From: an uncultured Christensenellaceae bacterium
GTDB lineage: Bacteria > Bacillota > Clostridia > Christensenellales > UBA3700
Assembly: GCA_944380355.1 (NCBI GenBank)
Contig: CALWHJ010000015.1
Location: 1-40,790, forward strand
Direction: 5' to 3'
Length of the DNA stretch: 40,790 bases
Shown here: positions 15,178-24,832 of the stretch, piece by piece
Layout: every line of letters begins with the position of its first letter
Numbering within the stretch: the first letter of the stretch is position 1
Program-made: the position numbers and the translations under genes
Notes under the pieces: model-generated
The model's input: only the letters and a program-made list of their open reading frames with translations
Database searches by the model: none
Told to the model about the DNA's origin: nothing

Positions 15178-15305
15178 CGGCAAAACGCGATAATAGACAA
15201 AAGCGACGAAATCGTATTGCAAGTAAGTGCGGTTGTTAATTTTTTTGCATATAAAACAGTCGGCTTTTAATTTAAGCATTGCTAAAATCGTTATTTTCGC
15301 TACCG

Positions 15306-15337
15306 CAATAAAAATGCCGTCGCATATACGACGGCAC
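15306..15337 (-). terminator. Terminator of the membrane-anchored protein gene
   Basis: On the minus strand TGCCGTCG-TATATG-CGACGGCA is followed by TTTTTATTG, 26 bp past the stop of the gene at 15363-15989. Confidence 0.8.
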
Positions 15338-15362
15338 ACAAAGTTTTGATATTATGAGATAT

Positions 15363-15989
15363 TTATGCGATATTGTTCAATATCATCTCAACGGTATCCT
15401 TAACCGCACCGTCAACCTGCGATATCGTCGCATCGTCGAGAATGAGAATATACGCCTTGACCCAAAGTCCGCCTTTTTCGTTTTCGTCTTGCAAAACAAA
15501 CAAGGATATATCCGCAACCCCCACCGTAGTCGTATCAACGGCGTAAGAATAACTGTATTCCCCGTATTCTTTTATCGTGCCGTATTGTCTGAAAGCGTTT
15601 TTGTCATACTCTGCCGTTACGTCCGTAAGAGTCATTTTGTCGGCAAGCTCGATTTGAGGTTTGAGCTCGATATGATAGCGTACCGCTACCTCGTCGTAAC
15701 CCGTAACTTTACCCTCTTTTTGCGTCTTGTTGGGTTGCTTGTTAAAATCTATAAACTTGTAATCCTGAATATAGTTTCCGTCGATAAAGGAATCCTTGAG
15801 ATACATTGCGTCGTCTCCGAATACAGTCTTGATTTCAGAATAGTCGGCAACTTCGAAAATACCTTCGCCGTAAGTGCTTCGTCTGTATACCCCTACGCTA
15901 ACGCAAGTTACTATTATTGCAATCACTATAAATACCGCGCATACCGGCACGGCAATAGCTATCTTTGCTTTTGCCGATAATTTGCTCAT
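15363..15989 (-). CDS. Membrane-anchored extracellular protein, unknown function
   Basis: A 208-residue protein with a short basic N-terminus and one hydrophobic helix (IAIAVPVCAVFIVIAIIVTCVSVGVY, residues 11-36), then a hydrophilic domain that should lie outside the membrane. The domain is a mixed alpha/beta fold rich in Tyr and acidic residues. I do not recognise the family. The start ATG follows AAAGGAG. It has its own terminator at 15306-15337; GH31 lies downstream in the genome but upstream in transcription, separated by a terminator, so the gene stands alone. Confidence 0.8.
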   Translation of the reverse strand: MSKLSAKAKIAIAVPVCAVFIVIAIIVTCVSVGVYRRSTYGEGIFEVADYSEIKTVFGDDAMYLKDSFIDGNYIQDYKFIDFNKQPNKTQKEGKVTGYDEVAVRYHIELKPQIELADKMTLTDVTAEYDKNAFRQYGTIKEYGEYSYSYAVDTTTVGVADISLFVLQDENEKGGLWVKAYILILDDATISQVDGAVKDTVEMILNNIA

Positions 15990-16143
15990 ATCGTTTTCTC
16001 CTTTTCTATTAAATGCTGTTTTTATAACGCATCTTTATTTTACCGCCTTTAATAGAAAAAAGCAATACCGCCGAGTATTCCCCGTGATTAAATACAAATT
16101 TTGCCCGCGGTTTTAACAACTGAGGTTGTATATTTTATAAACG

Positions 16144-16180
16144 GAAAAAAAGCCGCTTTCAAACTGCGAAAGCGACTCTT
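16144..16180 (-). terminator. Terminator of the GH31 gene
   Basis: Minus strand AGTCGCTTTC-GCAGTTT-GAAAGCGGCT (one G-T pair) followed by TTTTTT. Confidence 0.8.
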
Positions 16181-16194
16181 TTGCTCTTTAAACG

Positions 16195-18537
16195 TTATCT
16201 GCAAATCTTGCGCAATTCTTTTATAGGTCCGGACATATCTTCGCTCATACGGGGTATGCGCGCCTCTCTGTCTTTGAGAAGTCCCTTGAAAAGTCTTGTC
16301 TTGACGTGCGTTTTGAGCTGATACTTGGATACGAGATTGACAAGCTCGGCAAAGTATTCGCCGTTTTGCCTATGCTCGCATTTCTCAAGCACGACTTTGA
16401 CGGGACTGCCGTCATACTCTATTTCTACGCAGTCGGGAGTTGTCTTATCTCTCTTGCCGTCAACGCTTACTTTCGCGCCGGCTATATCCTTGAACATAAG
16501 CGTGAATTTGCGGGGTTTGGAGATGAGTTTGATATCTCCCGACGAGGAGATATCGAGAGTGATTTTGTCCCCCTCTTCGCGCATCCTGAAAGTCGTAAAA
16601 CACTGCTTGCCCTTGAGATATTTCAAGGTTTCGCCGTCGTCCTCGTAGAGAGTATATTCGCCGTTGCCTCTATAAAGCCATATATCGAGAGACTGATTGA
16701 CAGACACGTCGTTGGTATCGCAATTCGAGTATAAAGGAATTATCGCGCCCGCCCTTGCGAATACGGGCATATCCTCAATATCGCGGTATACCGTATAACT
16801 GCCGCTTTCGTATATTCTGCCCGTAAAAATATCCGTATATCTCTCGCCTTGGGGTACGAAAAGTTTTGCTCCCGCAAGTTTTGTCTTTGCGCTCGTATGA
16901 GAAGTAACAGGCGCGCAAACGAGCTGTGTACCGAAAGAATACTGATTTTTGACGGCGTAAGCTTCTTTGCAATCGTACGAGTAATACATAGGCTCGCAAA
17001 GCGCTCTGCCCTCGGTGTGCGTCAAGTAATTTATCGAATATATATAGGGTATGAGCTTGTGCCTTAAGCGCAAGTACGCTTCCGCGCAACGCTCGGTTTC
17101 CTTAGAGCATTTCCAAGGCTCCTTGCCCATAAATTCGTTGCTCGTGGAATGGAGTCTGTTGATAGGACTGAACACTCCGAACTGAAGCCATCTCAGATAC
17201 AATTCGTCGTCCTTGTAACCCATATGATGTCCGCCTATATCGTGACTCCACCAGCTGTAACCTACGTTTGTCGCGGTCGATGTCATATAGGGCTGAAAGT
17301 CGAGTACCTGCCAGTTTATCGCGCTGTCGCCGCTGAATCCGAGAGGGTAACGGTGACTTCCTATACCCGCGTAACGCGAGAGAATAAGCGCGCGCTTGCC
17401 CTCGTCAGTCTGGTCAAGCGTATGGTAATGATTGAGCGCCCACAGAGGGTCAAGTCCCTCTATATCGCTGCGCGTGCCCTGCTGCCAGTCTATCCACCAA
17501 AACCTTACGCCCTCGTCCTGATAGGGGCGCAGAAGTACGTCGAAATAAGCCTTTGTGTATTCCTTGCTTTTCAAAGAAAATTTCACGGGCGCTTTGCTCT
17601 TCGGGTCTTGCCCTACGGCTTTGCAGAATTCCTCGTATCTGTCCTCGAAAAATCTCACGCCCTGCGCGGGGTGCAAGTTGAGAGTTACCTTGAAATTCTT
17701 GTCATTGAGCCACTTCAAAAGCTCTTTGTAATCGGGAAACAAATCGGTATTCCAGCTATAGCCCGTCCAGCCCGGCATACCGCCGTAAATGAGTTTGTCT
17801 TTCAAGCTGTTGAAATAGAATACTCCCGCCTCTTTTCCGAATCTTTCGACGACTTTTACCCAGTGCCAGTCCATATCTATCGTCGCGACAGTAACGGGAA
17901 TTTTCCTGCCCAAAAACTCTTGCATAAGAGAGCGGTATTCTTCCTGCGTATATGCCTTGTATCTGCTCCACCAGTTGCCCAGCGCAAAACGGGGTATGAG
18001 CGGCGTATAGCCTGTCAGCTCGTAAAGCGCGCGTATGCACTCGCGATAATTGTTGCCGTATGCGAAATAGTAAAGGTCTTTGCACTTCTCTCTAGGCAGA
18101 ATATCGTCGCCTTTCAAGATAAGCGACTTTGAATCGTCGAATACCGCAACGCCGTTTTTCGATACAAGTCCTTTAGAGAGTTTTACCGCTCCGAAAGTCA
18201 TATCGAGAGTACGCCTCGTACCTCTTAAATTGCCCTTGCGGAAATTGCTTACTTCTCTGCCGTCGGCAAGCAATATTTTAAAAATCTTTTTGCTTTTTCC
18301 GTTAAAAAAGAAAGTTGTTCTGTCGGTAATTATACGCAAAACCGCGCCCTCTTTTTCCACTCTGTATTCGGGTTTCTCCCACGCTCTGTACCACACTCTT
18401 TGAGTAGCCTCGTCGCAGAACGCGCCACTCTCTACCCTGAGCAAACAGGGCGTAAGTACCGTAATGCGGTAGCCCTCTCCCGAGATAATCTGACTGTCCG
18501 CGCTTTTGCTCTCGGTGTCAACAAAAAATCTGTCCAT
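16195..18537 (-). CDS. GH31 family glycosidase (alpha-glucosidase/alpha-xylosidase type)
   Basis: A 780-residue cytoplasmic glycoside hydrolase family 31 protein. The N-terminal beta-sandwich covers residues 1 to about 180. The barrel follows with VTVATIDMDWHW, GWTGYSWNTDLFPDY and a nucleophile Asp in FWWIDWQQG. The acid/base Asp is in GFSGDSAINW, with the YSWWSHDIGGHH segment after it. Beta-rich C-terminal domains carry the YEDDGETLKY motif. The WWIDWQQG variant occurs in a GH31 branch not restricted to starch, so the substrate cannot be fixed from sequence. The start chosen is the ATG after AAGGGGG, 19 codons inside the longest reading. No signal peptide. Confidence 0.92.
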   Translation of the reverse strand: MDRFFVDTESKSADSQIISGEGYRITVLTPCLLRVESGAFCDEATQRVWYRAWEKPEYRVEKEGAVLRIITDRTTFFFNGKSKKIFKILLADGREVSNFRKGNLRGTRRTLDMTFGAVKLSKGLVSKNGVAVFDDSKSLILKGDDILPREKCKDLYYFAYGNNYRECIRALYELTGYTPLIPRFALGNWWSRYKAYTQEEYRSLMQEFLGRKIPVTVATIDMDWHWVKVVERFGKEAGVFYFNSLKDKLIYGGMPGWTGYSWNTDLFPDYKELLKWLNDKNFKVTLNLHPAQGVRFFEDRYEEFCKAVGQDPKSKAPVKFSLKSKEYTKAYFDVLLRPYQDEGVRFWWIDWQQGTRSDIEGLDPLWALNHYHTLDQTDEGKRALILSRYAGIGSHRYPLGFSGDSAINWQVLDFQPYMTSTATNVGYSWWSHDIGGHHMGYKDDELYLRWLQFGVFSPINRLHSTSNEFMGKEPWKCSKETERCAEAYLRLRHKLIPYIYSINYLTHTEGRALCEPMYYSYDCKEAYAVKNQYSFGTQLVCAPVTSHTSAKTKLAGAKLFVPQGERYTDIFTGRIYESGSYTVYRDIEDMPVFARAGAIIPLYSNCDTNDVSVNQSLDIWLYRGNGEYTLYEDDGETLKYLKGKQCFTTFRMREEGDKITLDISSSGDIKLISKPRKFTLMFKDIAGAKVSVDGKRDKTTPDCVEIEYDGSPVKVVLEKCEHRQNGEYFAELVNLVSKYQLKTHVKTRLFKGLLKDREARIPRMSEDMSGPIKELRKICR

Positions 18538-18835
18538 ATATCCCCCTTGCGTTTGACTTGATTTTCTATAAGCCTTGTTATATTTTCTTTGCAAAACAAA
18601 CTATCTCACCGACTTCGTCAAAGCCTGCCGCTGTGTGAAATCTTCTGCTTTCTTCGTTACTCAATCGGCAGTCGCTCGCATACGCATAGGCGTAATTATA
18701 TTACGCTTTAATTATCCGTCATAAAACAGCTGTTGTCAATACACAAATATCTGCGGTTGTTTTTTGTTTATCACGATATCTCGTCAATCCATCTGCATTA
18801 TGATATTTTCAGCAAATTACAAGAACTTAAGAGGA

Positions 18836-19015
18836 ACAACGCGACAGCTTAGCGAGCATGCGGCAGCGTCGCGTGCAAGCGTGACCATTTCGGACTATCC
18901 CGTCATTAAGCATAAAAAGCAACTAGCCAAAATTTGAAATAAAAAATGAGAGAAGAAAAACTCTCTCATTTTTTTCTATTTACCGACAACGTCGCTTTAA
19001 ATAGTACACCGTCAT
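18836..19015 (+). repeat. HR3 structured repeat, left of the lipoprotein gene
   Basis: Repeat related over about 165 bp to 22810-22985 in the same orientation. In order it holds a GC-rich segment (GCTTAGCGAGCATGC, GCGTGCAAGCGT), TTTCGGACTATCC, a terminator-like hairpin AATGAGAG/CTCTCATT in an A-run/T-run, and CTATTTA/TAAATAG enclosing GAC/GTC. The rest of the 18538-19206 gap (18538-18835 and 19016-19206) holds no gene and only short degenerate repeat-like pieces. Confidence 0.7.
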
Positions 19016-19206
19016 AAAAAGAGATTTAAAACCAACTCTTTTTTATTAATCCGAGTAAACCGCTAATAGCTCCGTGAGCCTTAGATAAAATACCACATTG
19101 ATATAAATTTACTCAATCGAGTTCAAGCACAGAACAACATCAGACGGTTGGCGGTTTGATTTAAAGTGCGAAACGAGTGTAAGGACGCAGATTTAATTGT
19201 TTGCCG

Positions 19207-22200
19207 TTACTGAGAGCTGATCGCCGTATCGGTAAAAACATAATACTGCCCGACTGCGCCGCTTAAAGTGCCGCCGTTGACGTGTATGCAGAAGGTCTGA
19301 GGCGGATACGAGCTTGCGGAATTGGGCTGAGTCTGTACTAACGCGTAACCGTTCTGCGAAACTATCGTGCAGTTGTTGAATATCGGCTGAGTCGGATGCA
19401 GGAAATAAACCGCCACGGCAAATCCGGTGCCGGGAGAGGAATAGGCAGACGGTGCTGAGTATCGTCCCGTTGCGGTTATATTACAACCGTTGAATTCTAT
19501 TTTCGTTTCCCAGCCGGACATATAGACGGCTTGTTCGGCGGTAACGTTGCAGTTGTTAAACACGGCGGAAAGACCTATATTCGCGCTGTCGTGCATATAA
19601 ATCGCATATGCTCCGCCTCCTGCGTAGAAAGTACAGTCGGTGGCTGTCAGTTCGCATTTTTTACCGCTGCCGCTCACGGGCTTCAAACCGTAGACGGTAA
19701 TATTTTCAAGCACGACCTTTACGGAATAATCACCGTGTCCCGACGTTGTGACGGCATAACCGCTACGTTCGCCGTTTGTCACTATTCCGCTTACGGTACC
19801 CGTCCGTTCGGAGGAGGTATCCGTGATTTTGAGATCGAAAGAATTCTTGCCGGGAGATAATTGGACGGCTGCTTTAAGGTCAAATCCGTTGAGGTCGACG
19901 ACAAGATTAACCTTGTTTTCTGATGAGTCGAAGATTAAGGTTTCGGAATTGTCTCCGATATTCGAGACAAGAGAAATGTCTGTTGCGAACTTAATATAAG
20001 ATTTAAACAATCCGATATCCGACACAACGGCTTTTATCGAAGAATTGTCAGGAACTACGGGGTAATTGCCGTCGGACAACGTAAGCTCGTACGAGGAGCA
20101 GTCCAGTATGACGTCAGGTTGCAAAGTCAGCGACGCGTCGCCGAGATAGACGTTGCTTTCAAGTTCAATAAGACAATAATTGCCGTCAGCGGCGGCAGAC
20201 AGAAGTGCTTGGGCAGAGGTGACCTGAACGGAGCTGCGCAGTATTTCGAAAGTGATCTCGACTATGCCGAAATAAGGAGCGAAAACCCCCGGATCCTGCA
20301 CCGCAACGAGTATTCTCGCCGTGCCGGCATTTACGTTGGAACGATAATCGAAATACAGACGGTCGGTTACGACTTCGGAGCCGTCGGACTTTTCGCTGAC
20401 GTTCACGACAGGTGTTTTTGCCGAAGCGTCGTAATAGGTCTGAGTATATTCGGGAGTAAAGTCAAATTCGGTCAGATAGCGTCTTAACGATACGAAACCG
20501 TCGCCTTCGACTGAAGTCGCGTCGTCGCGTGCGTTAAGATAGGCGTATCCGTTATTCTCGAAAGTTGCGCCGTTGTGCGAAACGAAATAGGAATTCTCCG
20601 AAGAACTCGTCGCGAAAATCCCGTTGTTTACGAAAGTTCCGTAGTTGTCGAATTCGCTGCAGATAAGGCAGTTGTCGCCGTCTGAAGGCAAATCTTCCTG
20701 CATGGCAGACGCACCGTTAACGATCGTGCCGTAATTTTTCACGGACAAGAACGTAGCGTAAGCACCGCCGGTATCCAGCGTGACGTTTTCGCTTACGGTA
20801 ATCATTTTAACAGACGTTGTGGAATCGTTGTAATTTGTATCGAGCTGCACTTTTTCATAATTTACGTCTTTCAGTGCTCTCGAAAGAGAGGAGTAGTCAG
20901 ATACCGTCGTCGTTCCTCTGTTGATGGTGTAATAACGGCTTGCGCTGCCGCGGTATGCGTTGGGAGTGTCTGAACGTACTGAAAGGCGCACCTCGATAAC
21001 GCCCGGCTGAGTAAAATCTGTAGTCGGCTTTCCGTCACGGTAATAATACACATAACAATAACTCATAGACAACGAGCCGTGTGCAAAACGCAGCCCGGGT
21101 TTTTGTTCGGTGGCGTTGTAGTATGCCGTATCGTTTGCGAGGGAAAAAACTTCTTCGTCCGCAACGTCATATTTTACGGTCACATTGAGCAATCCGTCAA
21201 TTTGGCAATAGCTGTAAACGTTGCCGTTTACGTTGTCAAACTCACCGGCGACGAACGGTGTCTCCGATTTGTAATATACGTTGCCCGTGTTGATTATAGT
21301 CCCGTTATTCACAAGCGAAGACACGGAAAGACCGGGGGAAAGACCGGAATTGTTCGTAAACTTCACAAAACCGTTATTTACAAACCGTCCTTCGACAACA
21401 AGCGCTCCGTCTACGAACATACTACCGTTTATTTCAATGTCGTTCGCTACGAGTTTTGCCGATGACGACGATACGGTGCCATTTACGATAACTGAGCCCT
21501 GAGAGCGCAGAGATCCGCTGTATAACGTCAAAGCGTATCCCTCGGGAATTATCAAAGTTTCACCTTCGGGAACGGATATATTGCCATCAATATATATATC
21601 TGCGTAATCCGGATCGCCAAGCGCGGCGCGCAGAGCTTCAAGGTCTTGAACCGTTGCCTTGCCGGGCACTATTTCGTAAGGGACGGAAATGCTGCCGTAA
21701 AAGTTTGCGTCGCCCGGAGCCGCAGTCAAAGTGAGGTAGGCGATGCCGATATAGTCATTGGACGAAAAGACGGGCGAAAAGTCGTTGACGTCACGAGTGT
21801 ACCCGTCGGGACGTCTGATAGTTACTTTGCCGGGAGTATAACCGGTGACGCCCTTTTGATACTCAATGCGTTCGTTCTGCAATTCTACGGTCGCATCCGA
21901 GAGAGGAACCCTGATCACCACGTTGCCGGGATAACCGTGTTGCGCATCGTTGCAGTACAGCGTGCCTCTGTTGGAAAAAGTTCCCGTACCTGTGGCAGGA
22001 GAAGAGTTGTAGAATTCCGCATTGCCCGATATATTAATTTCTCCGTTGTTGGTTATAGAGCCGGAATTGACGAGAGTTGCTCCCGAGAGCAACTGCAGTT
22101 TGCCGTTAATATCCAAAGTTCCTTTGAAGTCTATCGCCGAGCCTATGCCTATATTCAAGATTTTTCCTTCCGGGACGTTAAGCGCGATCTCTGCGCCGAT

Positions 22201-22641
22201 GGACATCACACCGTTAAGCGTAACGGTGGAGTAATTGTCGTCCGCAAGGAATGTCGCGGCGTCTTGGGCGACGTATACGTCCGCAGTGGCGGGAAGTATC
22301 GTGAAAGGAATCCTGACGCTGCCGTACAAACTCGCATTGCTTTCTTTTGCCGTTATTACGATATACGCAGTGCCGGCGTTTACGTTGTCTGAATATTCTA
22401 TGTCGAAGCCGCTGAGCTCCTGCGCTCTGCCGTTCAGACGAATATCAATGGCTTCGCTTCCCAGCTCTATCGGCGAGCCGGTATAAACTGGACTGACGTA
22501 ATGCAGAGAAACCGCGTCGGAAGTGAGAAGCACCTTGCCGTTTTGTTCTGTCGGCACATGCGTGGAAGCGCACGCGACGAAACACGCCGCGAATATTGCA
22601 GTCAGAATTATACACAAAAAGATTTTTCCGATTTTTTTCAT
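19207..22641 (-). CDS. Large modular surface lipoprotein with beta-helix repeats
   Basis: A 1144-residue secreted protein, starting at the ATG after GAGGTGG. The signal peptide ends in lipobox-like FAAC (Cys20) or FVAC (Cys24). The mature part is four tandem modules of about 230 residues. Each pairs an Ig-like segment (pattern Y-x-N-VNAGTAYI-x-ITA ... YGSV-x-IPFTI) with a beta-helix-like segment rich in Asn/Gly turns (NSGSITNNGEINISGN, NNGIFATSS). The last about 250 residues form a further parallel beta-helix (FNNCNVTAEQAVYMSG). Such folds often bind or cut polysaccharides, but no catalytic residues are identifiable. Codon use is more even and GC-richer than in the neighbours. With HR3 repeats on both sides, this hints at acquisition as a unit. 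Confidence 0.85.
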   Translation of the reverse strand: MKKIGKIFLCIILTAIFAACFVACASTHVPTEQNGKVLLTSDAVSLHYVSPVYTGSPIELGSEAIDIRLNGRAQELSGFDIEYSDNVNAGTAYIVITAKESNASLYGSVRIPFTILPATADVYVAQDAATFLADDNYSTVTLNGVMSIGAEIALNVPEGKILNIGIGSAIDFKGTLDINGKLQLLSGATLVNSGSITNNGEINISGNAEFYNSSPATGTGTFSNRGTLYCNDAQHGYPGNVVIRVPLSDATVELQNERIEYQKGVTGYTPGKVTIRRPDGYTRDVNDFSPVFSSNDYIGIAYLTLTAAPGDANFYGSISVPYEIVPGKATVQDLEALRAALGDPDYADIYIDGNISVPEGETLIIPEGYALTLYSGSLRSQGSVIVNGTVSSSSAKLVANDIEINGSMFVDGALVVEGRFVNNGFVKFTNNSGLSPGLSVSSLVNNGTIINTGNVYYKSETPFVAGEFDNVNGNVYSYCQIDGLLNVTVKYDVADEEVFSLANDTAYYNATEQKPGLRFAHGSLSMSYCYVYYYRDGKPTTDFTQPGVIEVRLSVRSDTPNAYRGSASRYYTINRGTTTVSDYSSLSRALKDVNYEKVQLDTNYNDSTTSVKMITVSENVTLDTGGAYATFLSVKNYGTIVNGASAMQEDLPSDGDNCLICSEFDNYGTFVNNGIFATSSSENSYFVSHNGATFENNGYAYLNARDDATSVEGDGFVSLRRYLTEFDFTPEYTQTYYDASAKTPVVNVSEKSDGSEVVTDRLYFDYRSNVNAGTARILVAVQDPGVFAPYFGIVEITFEILRSSVQVTSAQALLSAAADGNYCLIELESNVYLGDASLTLQPDVILDCSSYELTLSDGNYPVVPDNSSIKAVVSDIGLFKSYIKFATDISLVSNIGDNSETLIFDSSENKVNLVVDLNGFDLKAAVQLSPGKNSFDLKITDTSSERTGTVSGIVTNGERSGYAVTTSGHGDYSVKVVLENITVYGLKPVSGSGKKCELTATDCTFYAGGGAYAIYMHDSANIGLSAVFNNCNVTAEQAVYMSGWETKIEFNGCNITATGRYSAPSAYSSPGTGFAVAVYFLHPTQPIFNNCTIVSQNGYALVQTQPNSASSYPPQTFCIHVNGGTLSGAVGQYYVFTDTAISSQ

Positions 22642-22681
22642 GACCCACCTCTGTTTTCCGCACAATGCGCTCTATATTATT

Positions 22682-22710
22682 ATTTTATCATTTCATCGCA
22701 ATTAAATCAA
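22682..22710 (-). promoter_or_regulatory. Predicted promoter of the lipoprotein gene
   Basis: Minus strand TTGATT, 17-bp spacer, TAAAAT, about 40 bp upstream of the start. Confidence 0.55.
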
Positions 22711-22809
22711 TACCGTAAATAACGTATGCGTAAGCCGACACAGCTACTAGCCTTTCGCTTTTAAACATATTTATTCTTTCAAAAACTCTGCTTTCGGACA
22801 GGCACGTAC

Positions 22810-22985
22810 TCAAACGCGTAAGCGGCTGCGTCTCGTGCGAGCGTCACCCTTTCGGACTATCCTATTATTAAGCACAAAAAGCGACTCGCTAAAATTTGAA
22901 ATAAAAAAAATGAGATAAGTAAAACTCTCTCATTTTTTATTTCCATTTAGCGGCGATGTCGCTTTAAATGGTGCACCACCAAAAG
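22810..22985 (+). repeat. HR3 structured repeat, right of the lipoprotein gene
   Basis: Direct repeat of the element at 18836-19015. The final stem is CCATTTA/TAAATGG here and CTATTTA/TAAATAG there, a compensated C-G to T-A change. The inner pair is GCGA/TCGC here and GAC/GTC there. The terminator-like hairpin with T-run is kept. Confidence 0.7.
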
Positions 22986-23126
22986 TCTAAATTGAACCGT
23001 AAGAATACGAGTTTAGTTTAGGCTTTTTGTTTTGCTTTTTAACGCAGATACATCCGACAATGCCAAACGAAAAGGCAAATACGGAGGTAGAGAAAAAAAC
23101 AATATCTTAATAGACATTGCAATACA

Positions 23127-23206
23127 AATGAAAATAGCGAGAAGGCAAAAGCGAAAGATTGCCCAAGCGGATCAGCGGGCAACTTCGCTTGCCTCTCGCT
23201 TTCATT
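23127..23206. repeat. Long imperfect hairpin
   Basis: About 80 bp folding as ATGAAA-GCGAGA-GGCAA-GCGAA with its complement (single-base bulges), closed by TTGCCC/GGGCAA. No U-run and no coding signal. Probably another small repeat element downstream of the HEPN gene. Confidence 0.6.
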
Positions 23207-23232
23207 TTAGCAAGTCAAAGAGTTATTCAGAC

Positions 23233-23298
23233 GTGTGCTTGTCTGGCGGAGCGAAGCGACGCCACTTGTCTATGACAAGCACACGCCACGGTGCCAAA
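23233..23298. repeat. Inverted-repeat element abutting the stop codon of the HEPN gene
   Basis: GTGTGCTTGTC/GACAAGCACAC, perfect 11-bp arms around GGCG/CGCC, followed by CGCCACGGTGCCAAA that ends directly at the stop codon (23299-23301). The last 37 bp (23262-23298) recur with one mismatch at 38873-38909. Confidence 0.7.
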
Positions 23299-24816
23299 TT
23301 AAATTTTATATTCATCATCAAACTGGTTTACTATCATTTGCAAAGCAGCAAAATTTTTACCGCGTTTTGCAATTCTATTTCTTTCTTCTACATTTACACA
23401 TAATGCGACACAAATTATTGCCTCTCGAACAAGTTTTAACAGCATAAGAGTATGGTTACTTAGTTCTATTTCGGAAATATATAAAGCAACTTTCTCTTCC
23501 TTACTATGATTATTCTCGATCGAATTTTCAAACATAGTTACAATTGTGTATTTATGTTCCAAATAATTCCTTATATCTTTAATTCTTCGAAATTTAGGAC
23601 ATGCGTATTTGTCTTCGCTATGTTCAAATTCTCGTTGAATCCATTTTAATGATAGCAATGCAAAATTATTTGAAGTATCTAATGTGTTCTTATAATCATA
23701 GCCGTTCCTTCCATTTTTCTTTGACTGCCATATGCTCTTAAAATCAACGTCTTTTTGTTTTATTCCCAAATCAAAATATGTGTTAAGGAAATAAGCAATT
23801 TTATCTAATATCCCAAACAAAGTTTTGAACGACGTTTTTAGTTTTTCAATGCGTAATGAAAATTGAGCATACTCTAATGTATCAGTTAAACAAGTTCTCT
23901 TATCTGAAAAATGCGGCTTTGATCCGTGCGTTAAAGTTTCATAATATAAATATCTGGCAGAAACAAACTCCTGTTTTAATTGATTATACATTCCGATTTC
24001 GATAGGCATATTTTGATCAATGCTCGTTATTATTTCAGGAAGGGTCATTTCATCAAAAGCAAACGACAAGCTATTACATGGTAAATCGCTAAAAGGAGTA
24101 ATAAATAATCCCGCATTTATACACCACTCTCGGTATAGCCGTTCATTTTTACTCATTTTTTCAGTTTTATCGAACGTAATGCCTTTTTGTAAAAATTTTC
24201 GATAATCCGGATTCAAATTATTTAATGCACCTTTGAAAAACTCACGTGCTTCTTTGTATATATTTTTATCTTTACTTTTTATAGCAGAATCCAACAGCGT
24301 AACAGCATAATAATTCATGCAATCTCTTACATATGTTTTAGTTGATGATAAGTATTGAGAATAGTGCAATAAAGCTACGCCTAGATTGCCTTGTGCCATT
24401 GGATGCCGAGGATATATATTTATTGCGAAATAATATTGTTCGATAGCAGCAATGATTCTGCCGCAAGATTCCAAAGCGTTGCCATAGTTAATAAATGTGC
24501 TCGCCATTAAAGAGATGGTCGCTCCATCATTACGATATTCCTGAAAAGCTTCATCTTCAAATGACTCTATTGCCTTACGATAGTAATACAATGTTTTTTG
24601 TATAGTGTCATTATCTTTTTGCTTATCAGGATTTTCAATGCTCCACAAATCAGATACTGCAGTAGCCAGAGAATAATATAATTGGACACGATTACAAATA
24701 TCGTAATTTTCAACATCCTGTTCAATTTTTTCTATTAACGCTTTCAAGTCGTCAGCATTCTGCTCATATGTAGCTTTATCGAACTGCATAGCTATTTGTT
24801 GAGATTCTTCGTACAC
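23299..24816 (-). CDS. TPR-containing LA2681-like HEPN protein
   Basis: A 505-residue protein. The N-terminal half is helical with TPR-like pairs (residues about 40-200, e.g. TFINYGNALESCGRIIAAIEQYYFAI then AQGNLGVALLHYS). The C-terminal about 200 residues resemble the LA2681-like HEPN domain and carry the Rx4H motif R416-NYLE-H421. Established knowledge: HEPN Rx4-6H proteins are often RNases in toxin, abortive-infection and defence systems. Translation likely starts at a GTG 16 bp after the stop of the upstream restriction-modification gene, with GAGGA before it. The pair is one transcription unit, so this may be an effector or accessory of the enzyme. Catalytic activity is inferred from the motif only. 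Confidence 0.78.
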   Translation of the reverse strand: MYEESQQIAMQFDKATYEQNADDLKALIEKIEQDVENYDICNRVQLYYSLATAVSDLWSIENPDKQKDNDTIQKTLYYYRKAIESFEDEAFQEYRNDGATISLMASTFINYGNALESCGRIIAAIEQYYFAINIYPRHPMAQGNLGVALLHYSQYLSSTKTYVRDCMNYYAVTLLDSAIKSKDKNIYKEAREFFKGALNNLNPDYRKFLQKGITFDKTEKMSKNERLYREWCINAGLFITPFSDLPCNSLSFAFDEMTLPEIITSIDQNMPIEIGMYNQLKQEFVSARYLYYETLTHGSKPHFSDKRTCLTDTLEYAQFSLRIEKLKTSFKTLFGILDKIAYFLNTYFDLGIKQKDVDFKSIWQSKKNGRNGYDYKNTLDTSNNFALLSLKWIQREFEHSEDKYACPKFRRIKDIRNYLEHKYTIVTMFENSIENNHSKEEKVALYISEIELSNHTLMLLKLVREAIICVALCVNVEERNRIAKRGKNFAALQMIVNQFDDEYKI

Positions 24817-24832
24817 TTCTATATTTTCCTCA

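Noticed and set aside
13948..15270. 440-codon open reading antisense to gdhA, and long antisense frames over GH27, GH31 and the lipoprotein gene
   Set aside because: Shadow frames caused by codon bias of the real genes on the other strand; no ribosome sites or recognisable domains.
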